NCBI GenBank assembly: GCA_029215795.1
Contig: JARDYH010000005.1
Span: 11,812,001 to 11,876,000 of the forward strand
Reading direction: 5' to 3'
Source of the DNA: Anniella stebbinsi
Taxonomy: Eukaryota; Chordata; Lepidosauria; Squamata; Anniellidae
Length of the DNA: 64,000 bases
Positions 1-11,779 of the stretch are shown here, one piece after another. The notes under the pieces are model-generated. The model saw nothing but the letters and a program-made list of their open reading frames with translations, was not told the DNA's origin and searched no databases. Both the position numbers and the translations under genes were made by a program. Within the stretch, counting starts at the first letter, position 1. Every line of letters begins with the position of its first letter.

Positions 1-99
1 ATGTGAAGACCTAAAATAAAAATAGGGAAGGGAGCATGTGTATTGTGCCAATTGGTAAACTAGCGAAGACTTCAGAAGAGAAAGCTCTGGGATTTTTGC

Positions 100-460
100 T
101 AAATGTGGAGAAGCCCTTTGTCAGAAATCTTTTGGAAGTTCAAGTAAACTATGTCTACTGGCTCAGCCCTGTCTACATGTTTATTGATACGCTATTGATA
201 CTTCATTGAACTCTATAAAGTTAGTGGGACAGGACCTACCTTTGTGAAATCCATGTTGATTCCTTTTTCAGCTGGGCTTGTCCTTCTATATGCTTACTAA
301 TTTTATCTTTAATAATGCTTTCAAACGATTTCAAACAATTTAACAGATGTTAAGCTAAGCGGCCTGCAATGTTCTGAATCCTCTGAGGATCCCTTTTTTA
401 AAATTGGTGTTACATTGGCCATCTTCCAGTCCTCTGGCACCGAGGCTGATCTGGTGAGGC
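100..460 (-). pseudogene. CR1 LINE reverse transcriptase fragment
   Basis: The minus strand encodes, with stops and frame shifts, typical CR1 reverse-transcriptase blocks. These are PEDWKMANVTPIFKKG near 370-440, then a stretch resembling QHGFxKGRSCxTNxIEF near 210-265. The fragment is broken and lacks the endonuclease part. It is an old non-LTR retrotransposon copy with no intact open frame. Confidence 0.8.
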
Positions 461-1250
461 TAAAAGGAAAGCTATAAATAGAGAGGAGAGAATTGACTGC
501 CCTGGTTTCCTGACCCTGTTGCTAAACTTGCACAAGTGCTTAACTTGCCTGTTTGCTGACGCTTTTGTCACTGAGGCTGAGACAGTTCGGTCCTTGCTGG
601 GGCTCCTCATGCTCGGATAGCCGGCTCCCTTGCAAGCCTGCCTCCTTATATAGATAGGCCCAATTGGTGCTGCAGCCAATCTGATTGGATGGCCTCATTT
701 GAAAAGCAAGAGAGGCTGTGTGTTCACTAGCTTTCAGTGAGTGGGAATGTAGGTCAACTTGGCCCCCTGGGAATGAGATTTTGTATTTAAACAAAAGGAC
801 AGTAATGAATAGGAGACCTATTTAGGGAAGATCCTGTGTTCAATGGGTCGTTGGTGATGACAGCAGACAAAGGGTAGGTGAGTTGGCAAGGGAGGCTGTT
901 TAGCCTTCCCTGAGGATGTGAGAGGCTGAGGAGCTGACATGCTGTATCCTTCCCAGTAGAAATTAGTCAGGCTCCCTCTTGGTTTTCCTTCTGCCAAACG
1001 CTAAACGACTTTTCCCTCCACACACCTCTGGACAGGCTTTTAATGTTTCATTTTAATGATGCCCTGTTTTATCACTCCAAAGTTTTAAAATTGTGTGTTA
1101 GTGTGTTTGCTCTTTGCTCTGTGCATTGCTTGTTATGTTCTAGGTCGGGAAGCTGCTCTGAGCACTCTCTGAACAGGAGAGTAGAGTAGAAATATAAGAC
1201 ATGGATGGAGCCCTCCCATGGCGAGGAGAAGTTAGTGGAAGGGACAGGCC
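461..1250. other. No gene seen
   Basis: Diverged non-coding sequence after the CR1 fragment. Short open frames on the minus strand lack any family signal. Confidence 0.6.
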
Positions 1251-1569
1251 TAGGCTGACCATATGAAAAGGAGGACAGGGCTCATGTAACTTTAACAGTT
1301 GTAGAGAAAAGGGAATTTCAGCCAGTGTCATTTGTATGCAATTAGTCCTGGTGAAATTCCCTCTTCAGCACAACAGTTAAAGTTGCAGGGGCCCTGCCTT
1401 CTTTTGTATATGGTCACTCTAGTATAATGCCTGCAACTTTAACTGTTGTGATGAAGAGGGAATTTCACCAGGGACTAATTGCATACAAATGACACTGGCT
1501 GAAATTCCCTTTTCTCTACAACTGTTAAAGTTACATGAGCCCTGACCTCCTTTTCATATGGTCAGCCTA
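1251..1569. mobile_element. Palindromic hAT-like MITE, copy 1
   Basis: Starts TAGGCTGACC and ends GGTCAGCCTA. The two halves are inverted copies of each other apart from a short centre. It is flanked by the exact 8-bp duplication GACAGGCC (1243-1250 and 1570-1577). No coding capacity; the short open frames in it recur in other copies. Confidence 0.92.
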
Positions 1570-2299
1570 GACAGGCCGTCACGGTTTCAGAAACCTGTGA
1601 AGGCCTTCAGTATTTTAAAACTCGACAGAAAAGTTATATCCTTGTCTCCTCTCTTGTTAAATCCTGCCTCCCTCTCATGATTCAGCCAAATAGCTGGGCC
1701 CATCCCTCAGGCACACCCTCGTGTTCCCACAGCATCCCGGGCCAAGAGAGGATTCCCTGTTCTGTTGCTCCTTGGCAAACAGACCTGAATTCCTTTGCCT
1801 CTGTTGCAGATGGGTCCCAACACGCTTGCCAAGGTTCTGTTGGAAGCCTGACGTAGGGGCAGGGCACCCTAGAGAGTGTCATGATGGGACTGGCATGTTC
1901 CAACTGGCCTCCATCTACCCTGAATTAGCTAGTTCACATGGAGAATGGGCAGGCGCTTTGTGCTCTCTAGCGTCTACTCAGGAGGAGGACAGACAGTTAA
2001 GACCCAGTCTCCACTGCACAAATCTTAACCTGTCCTCCCTTCCCTTCTTCAGTGCCTAACCCAAACAATCTGGGCAGCATGAGGTGAACAAGCAACCTTT
2101 CAAGGGGAAAATAGGGCAAGTAATTCAACACAGTAATCTAGTTATTCAAGTTTATTGAAATAAAGCCAAAAAGGGGGGGAGGGGGTACAGGAAAGAAAGT
2201 AGTGAGAATACACAATAAAACAGGAGAACAAACTCTACATTAGAAATCCTGGTCTACCTAGAGCTTTTTTGCACAAGGAGGCATATTGTGCACTTGTGA

Positions 2300-2560
2300 T
2301 TCCTTACTCACAGTTGTTTATGGGTTCTTTAGGTGATGTTGTGACCCTTCAGTTTTCCTTCTGTTTTTTTTTTAGGAGCATGTTCCCTGCTTTTTTTAGA
2401 GCAGGGAAAATGGGGCATTATTTCTAAAAGCAAAAGAAAAGGTAATTTCCTGCTTGTGTAATCATGATATTCTGCTATAGTAAAGCGCCACTTAGATGTT
2501 ACATAGGGGAATAGTTCTTTGTGTAGCGTTCTAATATCTACACAAAGTTAGGAGAGCAAC
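2300..2560 (-). mobile_element. CTAGTGG-motif repeat family, copy 1
   Basis: Inverted relative to 47385-47705. Shares GGTTCTTTAG, TTCTTTTAGAGCAGGG-type and CTGCTATAGTA-GCGCCACTTAG blocks. Degraded non-coding transposon copy. Confidence 0.6.
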
Positions 2561-2583
2561 TGCACTTAAATTACAGTCCCTTG

Positions 2584-3356
2584 GGTCCCCTCTACAAGGA
2601 TTCGCTTTTGCGCCTGGTTAGGCGATTATGCGCATAATCGCTGAAGCGCATTTACGCCTAATACCTCTGCACGATAGGCAGCGAGAGGTGGCGAAGCGCA
2701 TTATCTGTCTTCTGGGACGTGCGTTATCCTTGTTCACATGCGGAGCTTCGGAGGAGCAAACAAGCGGAGCCGCAGATTTTTACTTCGCGTTTTTCCTGAA
2801 GCCCAACCCCTTTAGCAGCCCCCCCCCTTCCTTCACTCCGCCTACAGGAATGTACCTGGAATTCTACCTTTGTGGTTCCCGCCTTTTGTGCACTCCACCC
2901 CTCCTGGAAATTTCGGGTTGCCTGGCAACGAGATGGGAGGGGACAGGGAAGTGGTTCGTGATGCAGCTCGAGATGAGCGGGGAGAGGGAAGGGGGTTGCG
3001 AAGAAGCCCTCCGGTTATGCACAGCTCTATAGAAGCGCGGGCTCCTTCTCCCCGCTCATGTCGTGCTTCTTCGCAAACCCCTTCCCTCTCCCTGTCCATC
3101 TCGGACGTCATCGCAAAACCCAGCCCTCTACCCGCCCACCTCTCCGAAAATGTGCTTTACCGAAAAACTGTTCACATAGGCATAACGCGCTTCACATCCC
3201 ACTGCAAAAAAAACCTTTGCTATTTAACGCGCATTCAATAATGCACATAATCGGAGGGATAGCGCGCCTCTACACCCGATTTGCGCTCCGTTCTTGTAGA
3301 GGTAAATTTTTTAATGCGCCTTGAAAGAGCTTTAAACCTCTCTTGTAGAAGCAGCC
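2584..3356 (+). mobile_element. CpG-dense foldback element, long copy
   Basis: Starts GGTCCCCTCTACAAG and ends CTTGTAGAAGCAGCC (inverted ends). Subterminal sequence is full of GCGC, TAATGCGC and CGCATTA motifs. It is about 770 bases against about 345 for the other copies. Extra sequence from about 2800 to 3190 interrupts the element and contains an imperfect self-inverted stretch (GCGGGGAGAGGGAAGG near 2977 and its complement near 3050-3090). Apparent ORFs here are not genes. Confidence 0.85.
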
Positions 3357-3644
3357 AGTTTTACAGTTCCTTTTTGGGTTGGTGGGCATAGTTTGAAATG
3401 TTGACAGAACGCTGTGGGAGCTCTCTCAAAATGGCTGCCATGGAGGGGGGGGGGGCGTTCATAAAATGGTTGCCATTGTGGGCATAGCCAGGCACAAAAC
3501 ACTTGTTTTCCAGAAAGCAAACTGGTGAGGCTAAAAGAAAAGAAACTTGCAAGGCAGAAGTGAGGTCTGAGCTCCAAAACACAAAACTACTCATTTGAAC
3601 CCAAATAAAGATGGCACTGGAGGGCAGCCCTTTGCTTTGTGGTA

Positions 3645-3674
3645 AGCCAGTTCTATCTATCTCCCAGTTCTATC

Positions 3675-3708
<34 letters not shown>

Positions 3709-3721
3709 ATCTATCATCTAT
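3645..3721 (+). repeat. (TATC)n microsatellite
   Basis: About 14 TATC/ATCT units with a few interruptions. Confidence 0.95.
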
Positions 3722-4283
3722 GTAAATTAAAAACCAAGAGGTGAATGCCAAGAGAGGTGTCTGGGAGCACATTGGTGCCCTCGTCTACCATGTTGGAGAG
3801 CCCAGGCTTAGAGCTTCATGCACCGGATGAGGTGGAAGGGGAGGGATCACATAAGCAGAGGGTGCCCAGGAAAGCGGTGATGAATGCTAGCGTTTCCCTT
3901 GGGAAGATCAGAAGTGTGGGGGGGTGGCGTTACCCCACATTTCTGTTCCCTTAGGTATGTCTGATGGAGTATGTTTAGAAAGTTGGAATGAGTGGGTGTG
4001 GCTAGTGATGCTGGAAAAGGGAGTGTGGGGGAGGACGAGGATTTTAGAGTTAGTATGTGTGTGGGTGTGGGAGGAGTAAGGAAAGTGGGAATGTGAGAGG
4101 AGTGTGAGAAAAGAATGGATCTAAGATTGTAGGGATTTAAGATTATTAGTATTAAGATGGTTATTACTAGAATTGTTAAGAATAGGCAGGATTTAAATTG
4201 AATTTGAAGAAACTAAGAACTGTAAACGACAATAAACCTTTCCTTTATTTTGCTACCATAAACCCACGCGTCAGCTTGGCTTT

Positions 4284-4627
4284 GGTCCCCTCTACAAGAT
4301 TTCGGTTTGACGCCCGGTTGTCCGATTATGCGCGCCTTCTCCCAATCGCTTTTACGCCTAATCCCTATACACGGGAGGCGGTGAAGCGCATTCCCGGTCA
4401 TATGAAACGCGCTTTAAAGGTGTTTACATGCGGAGCATCGCTTGTTTACATGGTCACAAGGCGCTTTAACTCCCGCAGTAAATTAAAACTCACTATTTAA
4501 CGTGCATTCAATAATGCACTTAATTGGACAGAAAAAGCGCCTCAACCCCCGATTTGCGCTCCTTTCATGTGAAGGTAAAATCGGTAATGCACTTTGAAAG
4601 AGCTTTAAATCGCTCTTGTAGAGGCAC
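4284..4627 (+). mobile_element. CpG-dense foldback element, copy 2
   Basis: Same ends and order of motifs as the other copies: TCTACAAGATTTCG at the left and CTCTTGTAGAGGC at the right. Slightly diverged, with fewer intact CG pairs. Confidence 0.87.
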
Positions 4628-5735
4628 CCTCAGTCACCTACTCTATTGGTTCATAAATATACAAATTATATTAAACCTTTAGCCTGGTATATTCACAAGA
4701 GAACCTTAAAAAAAACAACTTACCTTTTCCTTCGGCTCTAAGGGAAAAGTGGTGATTCTTTTACCCTTCCCTCAGGTCTTTAAATGGTGGTACTTAGCCT
4801 GAGGGGGGGGGGGGTGCGTGTAGGCCTAGTGGTTGAGGCTGTGGCGGCACAGTGTGCCTAAACTTTCTCCGCTGTACAGCTATGTATATCTGAGGAGGGC
4901 TGCAGTTCAGGACCTAATAGGATAGCTTGCTCTAAATGGAATTTCTGCTTTTAGAGGGCACTGTGACAGGACCACGCAGAGAAAAGCAACATGAGGATTG
5001 TCCTTGCCCTGACTCTGTATGGGCCAATTTGCACAACCAAATTGGCAGGGTGGAGAGAAGCTGGGATGATCTCTCCTCTATAAAAAGGCTGGTTAGTGTT
5101 TGTTCTGACTTGCACCCAATTGCCAAGAGCTGCCTGCGTTGCAGCAGGCCAGGTGTCGTAAGGTCCTAGAGGTGTCTGCTCTGTTCTTCATGGCAGTCGG
5201 CATGGTTTTGTTATTTGGCACTGGGAAAGGGTTTCTAATCATGCTGAGTTGTCTTTCGAGAGACAACTGAAGAAAGAATTTTAGCCGAACAATTCACCTG
5301 CCTTTTAACCAGTTATTTAATGGATTAAACTGAAGTACAGTCTCTTGTTTGTTTATTAATCAGATTTAAATCCCACTTTCTACAAAATTTCAAAGCCGTA
5401 AACATACAGTATTGCACATTAAACCAATAATATAATATAACAGTAGAACGGCACCAAACTAATCCCTGATAAAACAGCACACTCTGCTGTGCGCTACAGG
5501 CCATGGGCTGGCTGAGTCACACCTCAGGGAAAGACTGTGTGAAGAGATGGGTCTTGGGGAGCCTGCCTCATGGCAATTGGTTATGCATTCCAGAGGGCAT
5601 GAGATCTCTGAGAAATCGCAATATGTAGAAGAGCCCTTCTTTTACACTGTAGGGCTTTATAGTGACTGTAGTAGGGAGTGAGTAGTTGGGAAAGCGCTGT
5701 TTACAAAAGCCCTCTTAGGAAGCACCAGAAATCCT
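4628..5735. other. No gene seen
   Basis: A/T-rich non-coding sequence with no repeat of high identity to the rest of the window and no supported exon. Confidence 0.6.
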
Positions 5736-6110
5736 ACATGTCCCTGAACATCTCTACATTAAGGGGGAAAACCCACAACTTCCATTTCATCTTCTGGGGT
5801 CTTTCTGTATTGACTATGGGCATTATTAGATGGCGACAAATGGTGACCATGTGATTTGGAATTGAAAACTTCCCCTCTTGGCAATGCTCTATAAAATTAA
5901 TTGAAACAGCGCCATCTAGTGGCCCGCAATATCCCACGATATTTTTAAATAGTGTATTATCTCTGATCTTTTTAAAAATGGGATTACTGGGGGAAGGCGC
6001 GAGAGATGTCCTGGAGGTTGATGGCATCATGTAAAGAACCCGCAAACATCCATAAGTGGCCAATCATGAGCGTGCAATAAATTGCTCATGTAGAGAAGCT
6101 TCCTGTCCCT
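5736..6110 (+). mobile_element. Foldback element, TCTACATTAAGG family, copy 1
   Basis: Left end TCTACATTAAGGGGG, right end TTGCTCATGTAGAGAAG. Colinear with 58035-58372: CGACAAATGGTGACCATGTG, CCATCTAGTGG, GAACCCGCAAAC, ATAAATTGCTC. Confidence 0.8.
5907..5923 (-). promoter_or_regulatory. CTCF-like motif inside a foldback element
   Basis: The minus strand reads GCCACTAGATGGCGCTG, close to the CTCF core. The equivalent site in the second copy (58180-58196) keeps CACTAGATGGCAG. Confidence 0.45.
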
Positions 6111-6112
6111 GA

Positions 6113-7499
6113 AAGTACTAAGGGAGACCATTTCAGCTCAGGAAAGCAATATGCCACCAGTGGCCAACCAGTGTCAGCTTTCAGCCTAAGTTCAGACCTC
6201 TGGCAAAAGCATTTCCCCCTCTTTTGGTAGCCCATGGGGTGAAGTGGGGGAAGGGAGGTGGCAGTAGAAGAAAGAGGGAGTAAATTGGTGGCCTCATCTA
6301 GTTTGGGCTTTGTCCATGCCCCCCCCCCCACATTACCTCTGATGGAATGCAGCCTGAATTTATCATGCTTGGGGTTCCCCACTCTTTAAACTACTGAATC
6401 ATCTCTTCTTGTCTTTTGATTACAGCCTTGCGATCCTTTACTGACTGAAAGGAAGTATAAAACCTAATAGATATCATTGCGCATTGTGTTCTGCACTTCC
6501 TGAAGCAGGAAGAGAAAGTTCCAGGGGCTTGAGAAGTTCTAGGGGCGACACTACAGGGTTTCTAGTAGCTTTGTTTAGCCGAGAAAGCACTTTGGCCTAG
6601 TGGCGTCTTTTGTAATAACATGCTTCATTTACCAAAGTACATGCACCATAGGGTAGCCATATGTCCTACTTTACAGAGGCTAGTCCTCCGTTTGAAGGTA
6701 TCCTCTATTTGAAAAGCTGCCCACTTCAAACAGTTCCACAATCCACTTCCTCTTTAACAAAACCCAAACAAAACAGCGTTTCCCCATTACACAACACTTG
6801 ACCCGGCAGCAGGGACATGCAGATTTACAAGAAAACAGATCTGTTGCCAGTCAGCTTCTTTCATACTGCTTCTGCAAACTAAAGTTATAATTTTCCTTAA
6901 CCATGCCCCCGCAGTCGTCCCCCTCACCCATCGCTTAGGCAATTTGCCAAGATGAATGGAGCTGCACAAGGGAGAAGATAAGAGAAATTCACATGCCGTT
7001 AGCCTTTGTAAGACTCAAACAAAATGCTGGAGATTCATGATCAGAATTGCCCACGGTGGGTGTGGGTGTGGGTGGGTGTAAGTTAAAAGCAGTCCCAGGA
7101 TGAGGTGGGCAAATTGGATCAGGGCTGCAGCTGAAGAATTGTTTGTTTGTTTGTCTGACCTTCTCCCAACTCCATCTTCCTGGTTTTAATCCCCCCCCCC
7201 CCCGTTGCTTGTTTTTCTGCAAGTGAAACACATAGTTACCATATGGATATTTTATATTTTCCCCTGCTAAGCAAACATTTGGAGGTTAAAGTGAGAAAAT
7301 GGAATAGATTACATCCATTAGCGTGGAGTGGAGGTGGGGCTGAGGCTGTTTATAAAATGGGATATCCTGATCATGGATCTTCTCCATCTCCTATTGTTGT
7401 ACCCTAATAATTGTCTGTGTGTTCAGCAACCAAACTCTCTCTTTGTCTCTCAGTTTGTTGTCCCGTGCCCTCAATTACACAACAATACTTTTCTGTATG
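6113..7499. other. No gene seen
   Basis: Contains a C run near 6320 and 7191-7203 and a (GGGTGT)-rich stretch near 7060. The motif ATAGGGTAGCCATATGTCCT at 6650-6669 looks like the end of an old DNA element, but its other end was not found. Confidence 0.5.
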
Positions 7500-7790
7500 A
7501 GGCTTTTATGGTGTGTTCCTCATTTCCTATTCACTGTTATTTATGGGTTCTTTAGATGACAGCATGTCTGTCCAGTTTTTCTTCTGTGTCTAACCAGCGC
7601 TTTCAACAAGATTTTTTTAGAACAGGAAAAATGTGTAACTTAATTGTGAAAGAAAAAGGAAGCATGATTTCGTCTTATGTATTTGTGCTATACTGCTATG
7701 CCACAATGCCACCTAGAGGTTATGTAGCAGAAAAGCAGGAGAGGAAACACTCCTCGTGTAGTGCTCCAATCTCAATTCGGTAACAAACCC
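7500..7790 (-). mobile_element. CTAGTGG-motif repeat family, copy 2
   Basis: Shares TTATGGGTTCTTTAGATGA, TTTTTTTAGAACAGGAAAA and CTATGCCACAATGCCACCTA with copy 1. The ORFs reported by frame here are fortuitous. Confidence 0.65.
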
Positions 7791-8312
7791 AAAAGTTAAT
7801 ACAGTGGATTAACATCTGATTAACAGCCACGTGCAGGAACCCTCAGCATCTTAGCAATTAAAACTTGCAACCCATTTATTCTTTCTAGAACCTTCAATAA
7901 CTATCGCAAACCCTCCTAAAACCATCAATAACAACAGCTTTCCCCATACACTTTCCAGAGCAGGTCCAGTGTCCTGTTCCAGTTTTCTTTCAATGAATGA
8001 GCACTAAATATTATTTACAGTGTCTTTACAGTAGTTGCTTCATTTGCAAATATTGGAAGAAAATTGGCACTCCAGCAGCAGGCAGCAAACCCACTAACCA
8101 TTCCTCAGACTCCTACAGAGGGGCATTGATGCACCCCAAGTGACTTCACTCTTGACCAACACATATCTCTGCCCTACTCTGTCTGTCTTTGTCTGTCTCT
8201 TCAAATTGCAAATAAGGCTGGAAAACCCTTTTCTTCCCTTCTCTCTAGCTCTGAGAGGTGTCACTGAAAGCAAGATTCTCCTCCTATGAAGGCACAATTG
8301 ATGTTCTTTAGT

Positions 8313-8632
8313 TAAGGTGACCAGATAAAATCCAGGTCAGGGCTCATGTAACTTTCACAGTTGTAGAGAAAAGGAAATTTCAGCCAGTGTCATTTGTATG
8401 CAATTAGTTCCTGGTGAAATTCCCTCTTCAGCACAACAGTTAAAGTTGCAGGGGCCCTGCCGTCTTTTGTATACGGTGACTCTAGTATAGTGCCTGCACC
8501 TTTAACTGTTGTGATGAAGAGGGAATTTCACCAGGAACTAATTGCATACAAATGACACTGGCTGAAATTCCCTTTTCTCTACAACTGTTAAAGTTACATG
8601 AGCCCTGACCTGGATTTTATCTGGTCTGCCTA
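8313..8632. mobile_element. Palindromic hAT-like MITE, copy 2 (variant ends)
   Basis: Same body as copy 1, but the outer 30 bases use the ATAAAATCCAGGTCAGGG form in place of AAAAGGAGGACAGGG. The 8-bp duplication is TCTTTAGT (8305-8312, 8633-8640). Confidence 0.92.
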
Positions 8633-8640
8633 TCTTTAGT

Positions 8641-9857
8641 TAAATCCTAAATTGTCCGCCGAGGAAATATCAACTAATTTCCAACTATTACCAAGACACC
8701 AGCCTAACAAAACATCTAGAGAGCACTAGATTGGCAAAAGCTGTGTAGTCAATCCTGAGCTAAATAGACCTGGTCTGACTCTGTAGTAGGCCGCTTTCTC
8801 CATGCATATGTAAGCTGGGTGCAGTAATGTAACAGCACCCCCAAAAAGGCTCAAACAGCAAATGTGTGATCTTAACTCTCACTGATTACAATGCACCCTT
8901 GCCAATTAAAATTGGCCTGCACAGATTTATGAACACTTTTAGGACCTAAAGATTAAAAGATGCTGATCAAAGCAATTAAAGAAAGGTTGTATCCTACTTT
9001 AAAGAGGGAAACCTTTTCCCCACATGGGATTGGATCATGCGATTGACATGGGTAGTGGCTGCGTTTGTCAGGTTGTTTCTGTTGTGTTCAGTAATAAAGT
9101 TGTTTAAAACAGGAAATTGACCATGTTGGCAGTGCTGGGAATGGAACTCTATACCTCAATAATCCACAACAGCCACTACACCAAAGAGCTTCTGAGCAGA
9201 CATTCCCTTCAGCCAAATTTCTGGAAAACCTCCTGGGTTAGAAAGAGCGACATGTTGTTTCCCAACACTTAGGTAGCTGCCTAAGAAAAGACATGCTGGA
9301 TAAACCAGTTTATGATTTGGCAGGCGGGAGGCCCTTCCCTAGAATACAGAGCCACTATGGAGATTTGCAGCACTCCAGTTGTTGAAATGCCAGGCCTGGG
9401 TGCTTATTTGTGAGTAGTAAATCTAATAGCTGTTGGTAGGGAGTGCCAGCTTGTTGTTTGAAATGGGTTGTTTATTCATCAGTAGATCTACTAGCAGGTA
9501 GAGATTCTTCAGCCTGCCAATTGACATGGGAGGCATTGGGAGTCGAATGCAGATCAATGGGGACGCCCTCCCCCATGTGTGTGGCTGGAATTTCAGGATG
9601 AAAACAGGAAGGGTGGGAAGCTTAAATCCCCCTCCCAAATCGCCGTAGTCCTGATCTGAATTAGATCTGCACATGCTTACACTCAGGTATGCAAGCCAAT
9701 TAACAGAACCTTTCGTTTGGCCCACCTGTCTTTTGGATTAGCCAGTCTAGTTCTGTGCAAGCTGGACTATCCCTTGAATAAGTTTGTCCTTGCTTGAGTT
9801 GTGATTTTACTTGTAATGCCAGTCCTTGAGAGTGTTAGCTGCTCTGCAGTTGAGTGT
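8641..9857. other. No gene seen
   Basis: Non-coding; nothing recognised on either strand. Confidence 0.6.
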
Positions 9858-10084
9858 GGCTGAATTCGGATAACACAATAGTCAATGGTGGGGTAATAAT
9901 CAACTTTACAGTTGTTCATCTAGGGGGTGTTCCCCACACAACATGGTAATAAATAATCAACCGTGGTGTGGATTAGGATCAGCGTGGAGTTGACTATGGC
10001 AGCATTCGGACGACACGATAGTCAATACAACTGACAATTGTTTCCCCACCCCCCAGTTGCTTATCGTATCGTCCGAATTCAGCC
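9858..10084 (+). mobile_element. GGCTGAATTCGG foldback element, copy 1
   Basis: 227 bases with inverted ends GGCTGAATTCGGATAACAC and its complement, plus internal inverted blocks. AGTGT flanks both sides, a possible 5-bp duplication. Colinear with 60662-60891 in reverse. Confidence 0.85.
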
Positions 10085-10311
10085 AGTGTGTTGTTCATGG
10101 GTGACCTCCTTCTGAGTGCATTTGCAGCAAGTGTTGGGGGCAAGCAGTAGGTGGGATTTAATATTGGAGGAGCATATAATATCGGGGTGGAGAACGTGTG
10201 GCCCTCCCGGTCTAGATGTTGCTGGATTATAACTCCAATCATTCTTGTCTATTGGCCACAGGGGCTAATGGGAGTTGAAGTCCAACAACAGTTGGAGGAC
10301 CATATGTATAT

Positions 10312-10650
10312 AATCATAGAATCATAGAATAGTAGAATTGGAAGGGGCCTATAAAGCCATTGGGTCCCCCTGCTCAATGCAGGAATCCACCTTAAAACCT
10401 ACCTGACAGATGGTTGTCCAGCTGCCTCTTGCAGGCCTCAAGTGTGGGAGAGCCCACCAAGGTCATTGGTTCCATTGTCGTACTGCTCTAATAGTCAGGA
10501 AGTTTTTCCTGATGTCCAGCTGGAATCTGGCTTCCTGTAACTTGAGCCCATTATTCCGTGTCCTGCACTCTGAGTTGATCGAGAAGAGATCTTGGCCCTC
10601 CTCTGTGTGACAACCTTTCAAGTATTTGAAGAGTGCTGGCCCAATTCCAG
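10312..10650 (-). mobile_element. CR1 LINE 3' end
   Basis: Begins with two copies of ATCATAGAAT, the reverse complement of the CR1 3' terminal repeat ATTCTATGAT. A stretch shared closely with 50511-50754 follows (TTGGAAGGGGCCTATAA, CCAGCTGCCTCTTG, GTCAGGAAGTTTTTCCTGA). A 5'-truncated CR1 tail is the natural reading. Confidence 0.75.
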
Positions 10651-11265
10651 AAGCAAACTAGGCATCTACGCAGGATTCCAAACTTCCACAAATGCTAAGT
10701 AAAATGTCTTGGCAAGACAGAGAGCCATTGCTTGTGCTTTTGGAATTGCACAGAGGCAGCTTGGCAGCTTGGCAATCTGGTTGACATCCCCTGTGTTCCA
10801 GCAGACACCATCGAGAGGCATAGACTCAGTTGTAAAGGAAGGAAGGAAGAGAAGAGGCAGGCATTACAAATCGAAAGGAAAAAAAAGTATCTGAAAGTCA
10901 TCTCTCAATCCTTGGATGTTACGTCGCTCAGCATATGATTAAAACACACACGCACATGCGGGCAAAGTGGTGAAAATGTGTTTATTCTTCAAAAGAATTT
11001 TTAAAAACTAGGCCACCCTGTATACAACCGATACATTCCCTTCTTTATCACTTTTGATATACGCACGTGAGGTTTAATATGAACCAGGGTTCAGCCCCAG
11101 ACCCAAATGTTTCTTACGAAGACTAAACCACGTCATTGCCTCAAAGCATCTTAACCATGTATTTTTACTCCTGTTCTGCAGTGGTATATAGGCAGTCCAA
11201 ATTCTGTACTAGAAAAAACTGCAGTTTGTCCCTGAAGCATAAATGATGCCAATCAAGCAAATTGG

Positions 11266-11513
11266 CCTCATTTATTTATTTACTTATTGTTGCATTTATA
11301 TCCCACCTTTTCTCCTCTTGCAAGCAACCCAAGGCGGCTTACATAGTCCTCCTTTCCATTTTATCCTCACAACAACCTGTGAGGTAGGTTAGGCTAAGAC
11401 TCAGTGACTGGGCCCAAAGTCACCCAGTGAGCCTCATGGCTGAGTGGGGAATAGAACCTGGAACTCCCGAATCCCAGCCCAACACTCTAACCATTACACC
11501 ACACTGGCTGCCA
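11266..11513 (-). mobile_element. Sauria-type SINE, full copy
   Basis: In reverse it begins with a tRNA-like head (TAATGGTTAGAGTGTTGGGC, A box). GAGTGGGGATT-type B-box sequence, GTCACTGAGTCTTAGCC, ACAGGTTGTTGTGAGGAT and a tail GATATAAATGCAACAATAAG follow. This is the arrangement of the squamate Sauria SINE as I know it. Confidence 0.8.
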
Positions 11514-11779
11514 TATATGGCATATATGTTATTTGCCTGTTTTGCATAATTTTTTTTGCTTCTGCTGTTCATGGAAATGGGACAGTTAGGTATGGAGCTG
11601 ATGCCCTCACTTCACCCCACAATTATTAGACATCTTGCAGAGTGTTCCTCCTCTGGCATTGCCAGCAGATTTTAGGGCTCATGTTTGCAGCCTTAAGGGC
11701 TAGAAAAGTGTATTTCTTTATGCTGGCTGAGAATGATGGGAGTTGCAGTCCAAGACACCTGGAGGGACCTAGGTTGGGA

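Noticed and set aside
1251..1569. Regularly repeated palindromes as a CRISPR-like array
   Set aside because: Copies are 320 bases, kilobases apart, flanked by target duplications, in a vertebrate genome. They are transposons.
4198..4500. A 100-codon plus-strand open frame
   Set aside because: Lies mostly inside a CpG-dense foldback element and is not kept in other copies.
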